From Curtobacterium flaccumfaciens (GTDB lineage: Bacteria; Actinomycetota; Actinomycetes; Actinomycetales; Microbacteriaceae): a stretch of DNA of 64,000 nt. Below the pieces are notes generated by a model that saw only the letters and a program-made list of their open reading frames with translations, made no database searches and was not told the DNA's origin. Location of the stretch: positions 62,001 through 126,000 of the forward strand of contig NZ_JABMCF010000039.1 in NCBI RefSeq assembly GCF_013359815.1, given 5' to 3'. Both the position numbers and the translations under genes were made by a program. Positions 50,405 through 59,093 of this stretch are shown piece by piece; the first letter of the stretch is position 1; the number at the start of each line of letters is the position of its first letter.

Positions 50405-51953
50405 GACCGGTCCCGTCACCCCCGCCGCCCCCGCCAGCACCGCTGGTGCCCGTCGCCCGGTCATCGCCATCGCCGGGCTCGCCATCGAGACGTCGACGTT
50501 CACGCCGACCCGGACCCACGCCCCCGCGTTCCACCCGGACCGCGGCGACGAGGCCGTCGCCCGGTACCCGTTCCTGGCGACCATGGCCGACCGGGCGGAC
50601 TTCCGCGGGGCGCTCATCGGGCACGCGCTGCCCGGCGGGATCGTCGACCGGGCGTCGTACGAAGCCCTGGCCGACGAGATCGTCGAGCGGCTGGGTGCGA
50701 TGGGTCCGGTCGACGGGCTCTGGTACGACATCCACGGTGCGATGGTGGTCGAGGGGCTCGACGACGCCGAGACGGACCTGCTCGGCCGCATCCGCGCGGT
50801 CGTCGGCCCCGACGTCATCGTCTCCGCGTCGATGGACCTGCACGGCAACGTCACGCGCGAGCTCGCCCACCAGGTCGACCTCGTCACCTGCTACCGGATG
50901 GCCCCGCACGAGGACACCCTCGAGACGAAGGAGCGTGCCGTCCGGAACCTCGTCGACGTGCTCATCGAACGCCCGGTCGGTGCGCAGCGACCCGTGAAGG
51001 CGTGGATCCCGATCCCCGTCCTGCTGCCCGGCGAGCAGACCTCGACCCGTCTCGAGCCGGCGAAGTCCCTGTACGCGCAGGTCCCGCTCGTCGAGCAGAC
51101 CGAGGGCGTGCTCGACGCCGCGATCTGGGTCGGGTACGCCTGGGCCGACCAGCCCCGCGACCAGGCCGTCACCGTCGTCACCGGGTGGGACGAGGCCGCC
51201 GTCGCCGCCGGTGCCGAGCGGCTCGCCCGCGCGTTCTGGGACGTCCGCGAGGACTTCGTCTTCGTCGCACCGACCGGCACGTTCGAGGAGTGCCTCGACG
51301 CCGCGCTCGCCCCGGGCGCCGCGAAGCCGTACTTCGTCTCGGACTCCGGCGACAACCCCACGGCCGGCGGTTCCGGGGACATGACCTGGGGCCTGACGCA
51401 GGTGCTCGCCCGCCCGGAGTTCCAGGACCCGTCCGGCCCGACCGTCATCTACGCGAGCGTGCCCGGACCGGCCGCGGTCGCCGCGGCGGTGGAGGCCGGC
51501 GTCGGTGCGACGATCACCGTGACGGCCGGTGCCGAAGTCGACCACGTGCACGCGGGTCCGATCACGATGACCGGCCGGGTGCACGCGATCAAGCACGGCG
51601 ACCGGGACGCCGAGACCGAGGTCGTGCTGCAGGTCGGCAGCGTCTTCGCGATCCTGACGAAGCTGCGGAAGCCGTACCACCACGAGCACGACTTCACCGA
51701 CCTCGACCTGGCGCCGCGGCAGGCGGACGTCGTCATCGTGAAGATCGGGTACCTCGAACCGGAGCTGTTCGACATGTCCGCCGACTGGATGCTCGCGCTC
51801 ACCCCGGGTGGTGTCGACCAGGACCTGCTGCGCCTCGGGCACCACAGGATCGAGCGCCCGATGTTCCCCTACGATCGAGTGTTCCCGACGGCACCGGACC
51901 TCCGCGCCCGCATCGTCCCCGCCTCCAACGAACCGCTCGGAGCCCCTGCATGA
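50397..51953 (+). CDS. M81 family (MlrC-like) metallopeptidase
   Basis: 518 residues. The N-terminal MlrC domain has AIAGLAIETSTFTPT, WYDIHGAMVVEGLDDAE and SASMDLHGNVT, whose His/Asp residues are the presumed zinc ligands. The C-terminal MlrC_C domain has DSGDNPTAGGSGD. MlrC cleaves linearised microcystin peptides; the broader family is thought to open small or modified peptides. GTG start overlapping the ROK gene; the stop overlaps cutC (ATGA). Cytoplasmic; probably degrades the peptide imported by the divergent ABC system. Confidence 0.9.
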   Translation: MSETGPVTPAAPASTAGARRPVIAIAGLAIETSTFTPTRTHAPAFHPDRGDEAVARYPFLATMADRADFRGALIGHALPGGIVDRASYEALADEIVERLGAMGPVDGLWYDIHGAMVVEGLDDAETDLLGRIRAVVGPDVIVSASMDLHGNVTRELAHQVDLVTCYRMAPHEDTLETKERAVRNLVDVLIERPVGAQRPVKAWIPIPVLLPGEQTSTRLEPAKSLYAQVPLVEQTEGVLDAAIWVGYAWADQPRDQAVTVVTGWDEAAVAAGAERLARAFWDVREDFVFVAPTGTFEECLDAALAPGAAKPYFVSDSGDNPTAGGSGDMTWGLTQVLARPEFQDPSGPTVIYASVPGPAAVAAAVEAGVGATITVTAGAEVDHVHAGPITMTGRVHAIKHGDRDAETEVVLQVGSVFAILTKLRKPYHHEHDFTDLDLAPRQADVVIVKIGYLEPELFDMSADWMLALTPGGVDQDLLRLGHHRIERPMFPYDRVFPTAPDLRARIVPASNEPLGAPA

Positions 51954-52687
51954 GCACCACCGCCGCACTCGAGATCGCCGTCACCTCTCCGGCGGGTGCG
52001 ATCACCGCGCGGGACGGCGGCGCCGACCGCGTCGAACTCTGCGTCGGACTCGAGCTCGGCGGGCTCACCCCCTCGCAGGCACTGGTCGAGACGACCCACG
52101 AGACCGGGATCCCGGCGCACGCGCTGGTCCGCTGCCGCCCGGGCGGGTTCGTGCACTCCCCCGACGAGGTCGAGCTCATGGTGCGCGAGGTCCGCACGGT
52201 CCTGCGCTCCGGGGCCGCCGGTGTCGTGGTCGGTGCCCTGCGCCCCGACCGGACCCTGGACGAGGACGCCCTCCGCCGCTTCGTGGACGCCGCCCGGTCG
52301 GTCAGCGCCACCGCCGAGGTCACCCTGCACCGCGCGATCGACCACGCGACCGACCCCGTCGCCGCAGCCGGGTCGCTCGCCGCGCTCGGGTTCACCCGCG
52401 TCCTGACCTCGGGTGCCGCCCCCACCGCGGTCGCCGGCGCCGAGACGATCGCCCGCATGGTCGAGGCCGCCGGGCCCGTGCAGGTGATGGCCGGCGCCGG
52501 GGTCACCCCCGCCGACGTCCGCGCACTGCTCGCCACCGGTGCCGCCGCCGTGCACCTGTCGGCCAAGCGTCCGGCCGCGGACAGCACGCACGGCGGGGTG
52601 CCGATGGGCGCCGGGGACGACGGCTCCGCGCACTTCGTCACCGACGCCGAGGTCGTCGCGGCCGCACGGCGCGCGCTCGACGCCTGA
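51950..52687 (+). CDS. cutC: CutC family protein
   Basis: 245 residues, a TIM barrel. ITARDGGADRVELCVGLELGGLTPS opens the fold; LHRAIDHATDP and VLTSGAAPTAV carry the conserved pocket, VMAGAGVTPADV the last strands. Once named for copper homeostasis, CutC proteins lack a proven metal role and often neighbour amino-sugar or peptide genes. ATGA overlap with the M81 gene, so it works in the same pathway by context. Confidence 0.9.
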   Translation: MSTTAALEIAVTSPAGAITARDGGADRVELCVGLELGGLTPSQALVETTHETGIPAHALVRCRPGGFVHSPDEVELMVREVRTVLRSGAAGVVVGALRPDRTLDEDALRRFVDAARSVSATAEVTLHRAIDHATDPVAAAGSLAALGFTRVLTSGAAPTAVAGAETIARMVEAAGPVQVMAGAGVTPADVRALLATGAAAVHLSAKRPAADSTHGGVPMGAGDDGSAHFVTDAEVVAAARRALDA

Positions 52688-52740
52688 CCCGCTCGCCGTC
52701 ACACGGGAATGGCGGCCGTCGGAACCCGCTTGACGCCCCC

Positions 52741-53973
52741 ATGACATCGTCAGCAGCGCGCCGCGGGTGGCTCAGCGTCACGTCCGTCGCACTCGGGTCG
52801 TTCGTGCTCGTCCTGTCCGAGTTCCTGCCCATCGGACTGCTCCCCGCCATCGCCGACGACCTGGACGTCGGCATCGGCACCGCCGGCCTGATGGTCGTCG
52901 CCACCGGACTGGTCGGAGCCGTCGCCGCACCGGTCGTCACCGTCCTGACCTCGCGGCTCGACCGCCGGGTGGTGCTCGTGTCCCTGACCGTGCTGCTCGT
53001 CATCGCCGACGGCCTCGCCGCGATCGCGCCGTCGTTCTGGGTGCTGCTCATCGCACGGATGCTGCTCGGTGTCGGCATCGGGGGTTTCTGGGCCATCGGC
53101 GCCGGGATCGCCGGGCGACTCGTCCGGCCAGAGCTGACGATCCGCGCGACCTCGCTCATCACGGCCGGCGTCTCCGTCGCGACCGTCGTGAGCCTGCCGC
53201 TCGGCGCCCTGGTGTCGTCGCTCGCCAGCTGGCGCCTCGGCTTCGTGATCGGTGGGGCGCTCGGTGTCGTCGCGCTCGTCCTGCAGCTGGCGATGCTGCC
53301 GAGGATCCCCGCGCAGCAGCGGGTGCGGTTCGCCACGCTCGGTGCGCTGCTCCGCGTGCCCCGTGCCCGGGTCGGGCTCATCGCCGCAGCCTTCGTCTTC
53401 GCGGCCCAGTTCGCCGCGTACACCTACATCGCGCCGTACCTGCAGCAGCTCGTCGGCGTCGGCCCGGACACCGTGACGATCGCGCTGCTGGTGTTCGGCG
53501 TTGCGGGCATCGTCGGGAACTTCGCCGCGGGCTTCACGCTCGACCGCAGTGTCCTCGGCACCATCGGGGCGTCGAAGTTCGTGCTCGCGGCGGCCGTCGT
53601 GCTGCTGCCGCTGCTCGCCCACTCCGTCGTGGGGGTCTTCGTGCTGCTCGTCGTGTGGGGCCTGGTGTGGGGTGCGCTGCCGCTCGGGATGCAGACGTGG
53701 ATGTCGACGGCGTCGCCAGCTGGGTCCGAGACCGGGCTCGCGCTCTTCGTCACGACGATCCAGCTCGCGATCGCCGCCGGTTCGGTGCTCGGTGGTGCCG
53801 CGGTGTCATCGTTCGGTCTGGCTGCTGACTTCTGGCTGGCCGGCGGGGTCGCGATCGTCGGTGCCGTGGTGCTCGTCGCGATGGGGCTGCGGAAGTCGAG
53901 CGCCGTGCCGGTGGTCGAGCCGGTCGCGGCCGACCCGACGCCGACCGGCCCGGTGGCCGTCGCCTGCCCCTGA
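52741..53973 (+). CDS. DHA1-type MFS transporter
   Basis: 410 residues, 12 membrane helices. SEFLPIGLLPAIADDLDVGIGTAGLMV is the sugar-efflux/arabinose-efflux (DHA1) N-terminal pattern, and LTSRLDRR fills the motif A loop. It may export a sugar or drug. 53 nt after cutC; no ribosome binding site is obvious, so leaderless or weak translation is possible. Membership of the ROK operon is uncertain. Confidence 0.86.
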   Translation: MTSSAARRGWLSVTSVALGSFVLVLSEFLPIGLLPAIADDLDVGIGTAGLMVVATGLVGAVAAPVVTVLTSRLDRRVVLVSLTVLLVIADGLAAIAPSFWVLLIARMLLGVGIGGFWAIGAGIAGRLVRPELTIRATSLITAGVSVATVVSLPLGALVSSLASWRLGFVIGGALGVVALVLQLAMLPRIPAQQRVRFATLGALLRVPRARVGLIAAAFVFAAQFAAYTYIAPYLQQLVGVGPDTVTIALLVFGVAGIVGNFAAGFTLDRSVLGTIGASKFVLAAAVVLLPLLAHSVVGVFVLLVVWGLVWGALPLGMQTWMSTASPAGSETGLALFVTTIQLAIAAGSVLGGAAVSSFGLAADFWLAGGVAIVGAVVLVAMGLRKSSAVPVVEPVAADPTPTGPVAVACP

Positions 53974-53988
53974 CCGCCGTTCCGGGGC

Positions 53989-54062
53989 CCGCAAAACACC
54001 GGTGTTCGTGCTCTGAACACGCGAGAACCGCGGTTCGACAGGTGAACACCGGTGTTTTGCGG
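53989..54062. repeat. 19-bp inverted repeat enclosing three 12-nt palindromes
   Basis: Arms 53989-54007 and 54044-54062 pair perfectly. Each arm contains AACACCGGTGTT, itself a palindrome; the 36-nt spacer holds GAACCGCGGTTC. It lies between convergent MFS and aztA genes. It may serve as bidirectional terminator, but the structure is more elaborate than needed. Confidence 0.7.
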
Positions 54063-54084
54063 AATCGGCACGACGGAAGCAGGG

Positions 54085-54729
54085 TCAGGTCAGGGTGACG
54101 ATGCGGTCGGCTGCGGCGATCGCCACCGGGTCGTGGGCCGCGTGCACGACCACGACCCCGGCTGCGGCCTCGTCGGCGAGCGCCGCCACCACGAGCGCCG
54201 CCGACTCGGCATCCACGCCGGCGGTCGGTTCGTCGACCAGCAGCACCCCGCCCCGCTGGGCCAGCCCGAGCGCGACGAGGGTGCGCTGCCGCTGCCCGCC
54301 CGACAGTTCCTCGATCGGCCGGTCGGCGAGGTCCGTGATCGCCATCCGCTCGAGCTGCGCGTCGACGATCGCCCGGTCGGCGCGTCCGAGCGGCCGCCAC
54401 CACGCGCGGTGCCGCCACCGCCCCATCGTGACGGCCGCGCGGACGGTGAGCGGGAGCGTGGTCGGCGGCACGGACTGGGTCACGTAGGCGACGCCGTCGG
54501 ACGGGAGGCCCGTCACCCGCCCGGCGGTCGGCCGCACGACGTCCGCGACCACGTCGAGCAGCGTCGACTTGCCCGAGCCGTTCGGCCCGGTGAGCGCGGT
54601 GACGACCCCGGCGGGGAACGTCACGTCGAGCATGTCGAGGACGGTCCGGTCGCCGAGGACGGCCGTCACCCGGTCCAGGTGGACGGCGGATCGGGGCTCG
54701 GCGGGGTCGGTCGGCTCGGTCGCAGGCAC
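54085..54729 (-). CDS. aztA: Zinc ABC transporter ATPase AztA-like
   Basis: 214 residues. Walker A GPNGSGKST, signature LSGGQRQRT, Walker B VLLVDEPTAGVD, and the switch His in VVVVHAAHD. The short length and divergent aztB neighbour fit the AztABC(D) zinc importer rather than ZnuC. Energises zinc import with AztB and AztC. The 50-nt gap to aztB holds an operator-like motif shared with the later aztD promoter. Confidence 0.88.
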   Translation of the reverse strand: MPATEPTDPAEPRSAVHLDRVTAVLGDRTVLDMLDVTFPAGVVTALTGPNGSGKSTLLDVVADVVRPTAGRVTGLPSDGVAYVTQSVPPTTLPLTVRAAVTMGRWRHRAWWRPLGRADRAIVDAQLERMAITDLADRPIEELSGGQRQRTLVALGLAQRGGVLLVDEPTAGVDAESAALVVAALADEAAAGVVVVHAAHDPVAIAAADRIVTLT

Positions 54730-54746
54730 CTGAGCACGCTATCAGT

Positions 54747-54764
54747 ATCGATACTCGTTTTCAT
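54747..54764 (-). promoter_or_regulatory. Zur-like operator between aztA and aztB
   Basis: On the minus strand ATGAAAACGAGTATCGAT. 13 of 18 positions match the site at 57783-57800, common pattern TGARAAYGAGWATCRAT. The overlapping AGTATCGATACT (54744-54755) is a perfect palindrome. Zinc-dependent repression by Zur is inference. Confidence 0.5.
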
Positions 54765-54779
54765 GTAGCGTCTCGGACC

Positions 54780-55673
54780 GTGACCTGGCTGACCGATCCG
54801 TTCTCCGTCGACTTCATGGTGCGCGCCCTGGTCGGCGGCTCCCTGGCGGCGGTCCTCTGCGCCGTGGTCGGCACGTGGGTGCTGGTCCGGGGCATGGCGT
54901 TCCTGGGCGAGGCGCTCTCGCACGGCATGCTGCCCGGCGTCGCGATCGCCACCCTGACCGGGATCCCGCCGGTGCTCGGTGCCGCGGTGAGCGCGGGCGT
55001 GATGGTGCTCGGCGTCGGGGCGCTGCGTCGTCGTGCCCGACTGTCGTACGACACCTCGATCGGCCTGCTCTTCGTCGGGATGCTCGCACTCGGCGTGATC
55101 ATCGTGTCGTCCTCGCGGTCGTTCGCCACCGACGTCACCGCGATCCTGTTCGGCGACGTCCTCGCCGTCACCCGGGCGGACGTCGGTGGCCTCGCGATCG
55201 CCGCGGCCGTCGCCCTGGCCGTCGCCGTGGCGTTCCACCGACCCTTCACCGCACTGGCGTTCGACACCCGCAAGGCCACGACGCTCGGACTGCACCCACG
55301 ACTGGCCGAGGTCGTGCTCATCGGGCTCGTCACCCTGGCGGTCGTCGCCTCGTACCGGGCCGTCGGCACCCTGCTCGTCGTGGGCCTGCTGCTCGCGCCG
55401 GCGGCCGCCGCCCGCGCCTGGACCCGGCACGTGGCCTCGACGATGCTCCTCGGCGCCGGCATCGGTGCCGCCGCCGTGCTCGTCGGGCTGCTCGTGTCCT
55501 GGCACGCCGGCACCGCCGCCGGCGCGAGCATCGCCGCGGTCGCCGTCGGCGGCGTCGTGGTCTCGCGCGCCCTGGCCGCCGTCGTCCTGCGGCGCACCCC
55601 GATCCCCACACCGGCGCGCGCGGCCGCGCCGGCAGCACCACGATCCGCCGCACCGTCTCGAGAGGGAGCATGA
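54780..55673 (+). CDS. aztB: Zinc ABC transporter permease AztB-like
   Basis: 297 residues, eight or nine membrane helices of the ABC-3 (metal) family: VRGMAFLGEALSHGMLPGVA, FDTRKATTLGLHP and VASYRAVGTLLVVGLLLAPAA are diagnostic. The C-terminal tail is Pro/Ala-rich. GTG start; overlaps the next gene by 4 nt. Forms the zinc channel. Confidence 0.9.
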   Translation: MTWLTDPFSVDFMVRALVGGSLAAVLCAVVGTWVLVRGMAFLGEALSHGMLPGVAIATLTGIPPVLGAAVSAGVMVLGVGALRRRARLSYDTSIGLLFVGMLALGVIIVSSSRSFATDVTAILFGDVLAVTRADVGGLAIAAAVALAVAVAFHRPFTALAFDTRKATTLGLHPRLAEVVLIGLVTLAVVASYRAVGTLLVVGLLLAPAAAARAWTRHVASTMLLGAGIGAAAVLVGLLVSWHAGTAAGASIAAVAVGGVVVSRALAAVVLRRTPIPTPARAAAPAAPRSAAPSREGA

Positions 55674-56887
55674 AGCACTCGACCACCAGCCGCGCCCCCG
55701 CGCGCCTCCTGTCCACCATCGGCCTCGCCACCGGCCTGGCCCTCACCGTCACCGCCTGTTCCACGGGCACCCCGTCGGCCGACGGCTCGACCGGCGCCGC
55801 CCGCCCCCACGGCTACGTGGCGGGCGCGAGCGAGTCCCAGGAACCCCAGGTGCGCCTCCTGGCCGTGTCGGCGACCGGCGCGACCGCGCTGCACGACCTG
55901 CTCACCGAGGAGAGCACCGAACTCGACGACGTGGACGCACCGGAGCACTCGGCGACCGACGGCCGGTTCCTCGTGACCAGCGACGCCGACCGCACGACGA
56001 TCGTCGACGGCGGGTCCTGGACCGTCGACCACGGCGACCACACGCACTACTACGCCGCCGAGCCGCGGGTCGTGGGCACGATCGACGGCGGTGGCCGGAT
56101 CGAGGTGCACTCGTCCGAGACCATGACGACGATCACCTGGCCGGACCGCGCCGAGGCCGTCGTGCTCGACCGCGAGGCGCTGGGCCAGGGCGAGGTCGAC
56201 GAGACCGCACGGATCGACGCGAGCGTCCTGCTGCCGATGGGCGAGCAGCTCGTGGCGGCCGACGGCGACACCGTCCGCGTGCTCGACGCGGACGGCGAGG
56301 CGACCGACGCCGCCGACACCGCCGACACCGCCGACACCGTACAGACCTGCACCGACCCCGCCGGCGGGATCGTCACCCGCGCCGGTGCCGTCGTGGGCTG
56401 CGCCGACGGAGCGGTCGTGGTGGACGACGCCGGCGAGGCCTCGTTCGTCGCCCTGCCCGACGGCGCCGAGCGTCCGACGGCCTTCGCCGCCCGCGCCGGC
56501 CGGCCCACCGTGGCCGGGCTGGGCGGCACCACCGGGTTCTGGTTGCTCGACGTGCGAGAGGGCTCCTGGCGGCTCGTGCCGACCGAACGGCCCCTGCGCG
56601 CCGTGGTCGCGGTGGACGACGAGGACGAGCACGTGGTCGGGGTGGACGACTCCGGGCGGGTGGTCGTCGTGACCGCCTCGACGGGGAAGGTGGCCACGAC
56701 GACGGCGCTCATCGACACCGGCGCAGACGACCCCGCGCCGATGCTGCAGCTCGACGCCCAGCGTGCCTACGTGGCCGACCCCGCGGACGGCACCGTGCAC
56801 GAGATCGACTTCGCCGACGGCGCCCGGGTCGCTCGCACGATCGAGCTCCCCGTCACCCCCGTCGCCTTCGCCGAGGTCGGACTGTGA
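55670..56887 (+). CDS. AztD-like beta-propeller lipoprotein, divergent copy
   Basis: 405 residues. Lipobox T-A-C (Cys near 28), then repeated beta-blade segments. HGYVAGASESQEPQ near the start and DHGDHTHYY around residue 120 give a His cluster suited to zinc. An unusual tandem DTADTADT occurs near residue 220. It resembles the AztD metallochaperone that hands zinc to AztC. It sits between aztB and aztC with 4-nt overlaps on both sides. Confidence 0.72.
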   Translation: MKHSTTSRAPARLLSTIGLATGLALTVTACSTGTPSADGSTGAARPHGYVAGASESQEPQVRLLAVSATGATALHDLLTEESTELDDVDAPEHSATDGRFLVTSDADRTTIVDGGSWTVDHGDHTHYYAAEPRVVGTIDGGGRIEVHSSETMTTITWPDRAEAVVLDREALGQGEVDETARIDASVLLPMGEQLVAADGDTVRVLDADGEATDAADTADTADTVQTCTDPAGGIVTRAGAVVGCADGAVVVDDAGEASFVALPDGAERPTAFAARAGRPTVAGLGGTTGFWLLDVREGSWRLVPTERPLRAVVAVDDEDEHVVGVDDSGRVVVVTASTGKVATTTALIDTGADDPAPMLQLDAQRAYVADPADGTVHEIDFADGARVARTIELPVTPVAFAEVGL

Positions 56888-57786
56888 CCGGCACCAGGGC
56901 CCTGACCGCGGGCCTCGTCGCCGCAGCCGTCGCCCTCGTCGCCACGGGGTGCACCACCGCCGGCTCCGACCGCCCCCTCGTCGCGGTGACGACGAACATC
57001 CTCGGCGACGTCGTCAGCGAAGTCGTCGGGGACCAGGCCTACGTCATGGTCCTCATGCCCCCGGGCGCCGACCCCCACTCGTTCGAGGTCTCCGCGCAGG
57101 AAGCCGCACGACTGCGGAGCGCCGACCTGGTGGTCGCGAACGGGCTCGGGCTCGAAGAAGGGGTCGCCCGTCACGTCGCGGCGGCGGCCGAGGACGGCGT
57201 GCCGGTCTCCACCGCGGGGGACGCGTTCGACCCGCTGGAGTGGACCACCGAGGACGACAGCGGCCCCGACCCGCACTTCTGGACCGACCCCGCCCGGATG
57301 GTCGACGTGGTCGAGGCCCTCGACCAGGACCTGCGCGACGCCGGCATCGAGCCGACCGGCACCGATGCCTACCTGGACGAGCTCCGCGACCTGGACAACA
57401 CGATGACGACCGCGTTCCGGACCGTGCCCGAGGAACGCCGGGCGCTCGTCACGAACCACCACGTGTTCGGGTACCTGGCCGACCACTACGGGTTCCGGGT
57501 CGTCGGGGCGGTGATCCCGAGCGGGACCACGCTGGCCTCCCCGAGCGCCGCCGACCTGCGCGACCTGGCCGATGCGATCGACGAGGCGGGGGTCCGGACG
57601 ATCTTCGCCGACGCCTCGCAGCCCGCGCGACTGGCCGAGGTGCTCGCGGAAGAGGTCGACCTGCACGTCGAGATCCGCCCGCTGGCGACGGAGTCCCTCA
57701 CCGCGGACGGCGACGCCTCCACCTACCTCGGCATGATGCGCTCGAACACCGAGGCCATCGTCGACGGCTTGTCGACTGGTAATTGA
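56884..57786 (+). CDS. aztC: Zinc ABC transporter substrate-binding lipoprotein AztC-like
   Basis: 300 residues. Lipobox A-T-G-C (Cys near 23). The ZnuA/AztC fold has its metal ligands in DPHSFE, DPHFW and TNHHVFGY and an acidic residue in FADASQP. It lacks the long His-rich loop of ZnuA, as AztC does. GTG start in a GTGA overlap. It binds zinc outside the membrane and delivers it to AztB. The stop lies within the operator of the next gene. Confidence 0.9.
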   Translation: MTGTRALTAGLVAAAVALVATGCTTAGSDRPLVAVTTNILGDVVSEVVGDQAYVMVLMPPGADPHSFEVSAQEAARLRSADLVVANGLGLEEGVARHVAAAAEDGVPVSTAGDAFDPLEWTTEDDSGPDPHFWTDPARMVDVVEALDQDLRDAGIEPTGTDAYLDELRDLDNTMTTAFRTVPEERRALVTNHHVFGYLADHYGFRVVGAVIPSGTTLASPSAADLRDLADAIDEAGVRTIFADASQPARLAEVLAEEVDLHVEIRPLATESLTADGDASTYLGMMRSNTEAIVDGLSTGN

Positions 57787-57800
57787 GAATGAGAATCAAT
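57783..57800 (+). promoter_or_regulatory. Zur-like operator upstream of the second aztD
   Basis: TTGAGAATGAGAATCAAT; the core TGAGAATGAGAATCA closely fits the TGAnAATGAnnnTCA style of Zur/Fur sites. ATTGA/TCAAT arms close it. It overlaps the aztC stop and the -10 box TACAGT (57800-57805), which ends 7 nt before the ATG: probably a leaderless, zinc-repressed transcript. Confidence 0.6.
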
Positions 57801-57812
57801 ACAGTGAGCGAT

Positions 57813-58991
57813 ATGACGAACACGAAGACGCTCCGGGCCGCGTGGCCCGCCGCCCTGCTCGGCGCGGCCGCCCTGGCCCTGACCGGGTGCGCCACGAACA
57901 CCGACGCCGGGTCCGACACCACTGCGACCCCGAAGGCCGACGGGACCCGCATCACCCTGACCTACGACGGCGGCCTGCTCGTCCTCGACCAGGACCTGCA
58001 GGTGGTGGCCGACGACGCGATCGACGGCTTCACCCGGGTCAACCCCGCCGGCGACGGACGCCACGTGCTCGTCACCGTGCCCGAGGGCTTCCGGGTCCTC
58101 GACACCCAGGCCGAGCCCGCCCTGACCGACGCGGTGTTCCCCGCCGACACCGGCGGCCACGCGGTCGTCCACGGTGACCGCACCGCTCTGTTCGCCGACG
58201 GCACCGGGGACGTGACGACGTTCGACCACACCGAACTCGACGGTGCCGACCTGCCCGAGGTCGAGACGACGAAGTCCGAGGCCGCCCACCACGGCGTCGC
58301 GATCGAGCTCGAGGACGGCACGCTCCTGACGACCATCGGCACCGAGGAGAGCCGCTCCGGCGTGCGCGCCCTGGACGCCGACGGCACGGAGATCACCCGG
58401 TCCGAGGAGTGCCCGGACGTGCACGGCGAGGGTGCGGTGCGAGGTGAGGTCGCGGTGTTCGGCTGCACCGACGGCGCCCTGGTCTACCAGGACGGCGCGT
58501 TCGAGAAGATCGACGCCCCGACCGAGTACGGCCGCACCGGCAACCTGTTCACCACCGAGGACTCGTCCGTCGCGGTCGGCGACTACAACGACGACCCCGA
58601 CAGCGAGGGCTACCTGCTCAACCAGCTCGCCCTGATCGACGCGGCCTCGGGGAAGTACACGGTCGCGGACATGCCCGACGACGTCGGCTTCACCTTCCGT
58701 GACCTGGGCCGTGGCCCCGGCGACGAGGCCGTGGTGCTCGGCTCCGACGGCGCGCTGCACACCTTCGACGAGACGACCGGCGAGCAGCTCGAGTCGTACC
58801 CGGTGATCGACCCGTGGGAGGGCCCGGCCGAGTGGCAGGACGCCCACCCCGCACTGAAGGTCGACGGCGACGTCGCCTACGTCACCGACCCCGCCGAGCG
58901 GAAGGTCCACGCGGTCGACCTGACCACCGGCAAGGTCATCGCCTCCAGCGACGAGCTGCCGGGCGTGCCCAACGAGATCGCGGTCGCGTAG
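57813..58991 (+). CDS. aztD: Zinc metallochaperone AztD-like
   Basis: 392 residues from ATG 57813; the preceding in-frame ATGs lie inside the operator. Lipobox L-T-G-C (Cys near 20), then a beta-propeller with the AztD-type segments AAHHGVAIELEDGTLLTTIG and ECPDVHGEG, and a VFGCTDGALVY disulphide-like pair. AztD passes zinc to AztC. It has its own operator and promoter although it follows aztC at once. It is a paralogue of the gene at 55670 with different His motifs. Confidence 0.82.
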   Translation: MTNTKTLRAAWPAALLGAAALALTGCATNTDAGSDTTATPKADGTRITLTYDGGLLVLDQDLQVVADDAIDGFTRVNPAGDGRHVLVTVPEGFRVLDTQAEPALTDAVFPADTGGHAVVHGDRTALFADGTGDVTTFDHTELDGADLPEVETTKSEAAHHGVAIELEDGTLLTTIGTEESRSGVRALDADGTEITRSEECPDVHGEGAVRGEVAVFGCTDGALVYQDGAFEKIDAPTEYGRTGNLFTTEDSSVAVGDYNDDPDSEGYLLNQLALIDAASGKYTVADMPDDVGFTFRDLGRGPGDEAVVLGSDGALHTFDETTGEQLESYPVIDPWEGPAEWQDAHPALKVDGDVAYVTDPAERKVHAVDLTTGKVIASSDELPGVPNEIAVA

Positions 58992-59008
58992 GGCTGGAAA
59001 CGACCCGA

Positions 59009-59056
59009 GACGGACAGGAGGCCCGTGGCGATCCCGCCACGGGCCTCCTGTCCGTC
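59009..59056. terminator. Bidirectional terminator between aztD and the sugar operon
   Basis: Arms 59009-59030 and 59035-59056 pair perfectly (22 bp, ATCC loop). 17 nt after aztD and 38 nt from the convergent stop. Family member; the variable pair is A-T here. Confidence 0.75.
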
Positions 59057-59093
59057 GTCAACGCGTGGACCGCGCGACGTCAGCCGCCGTCCG

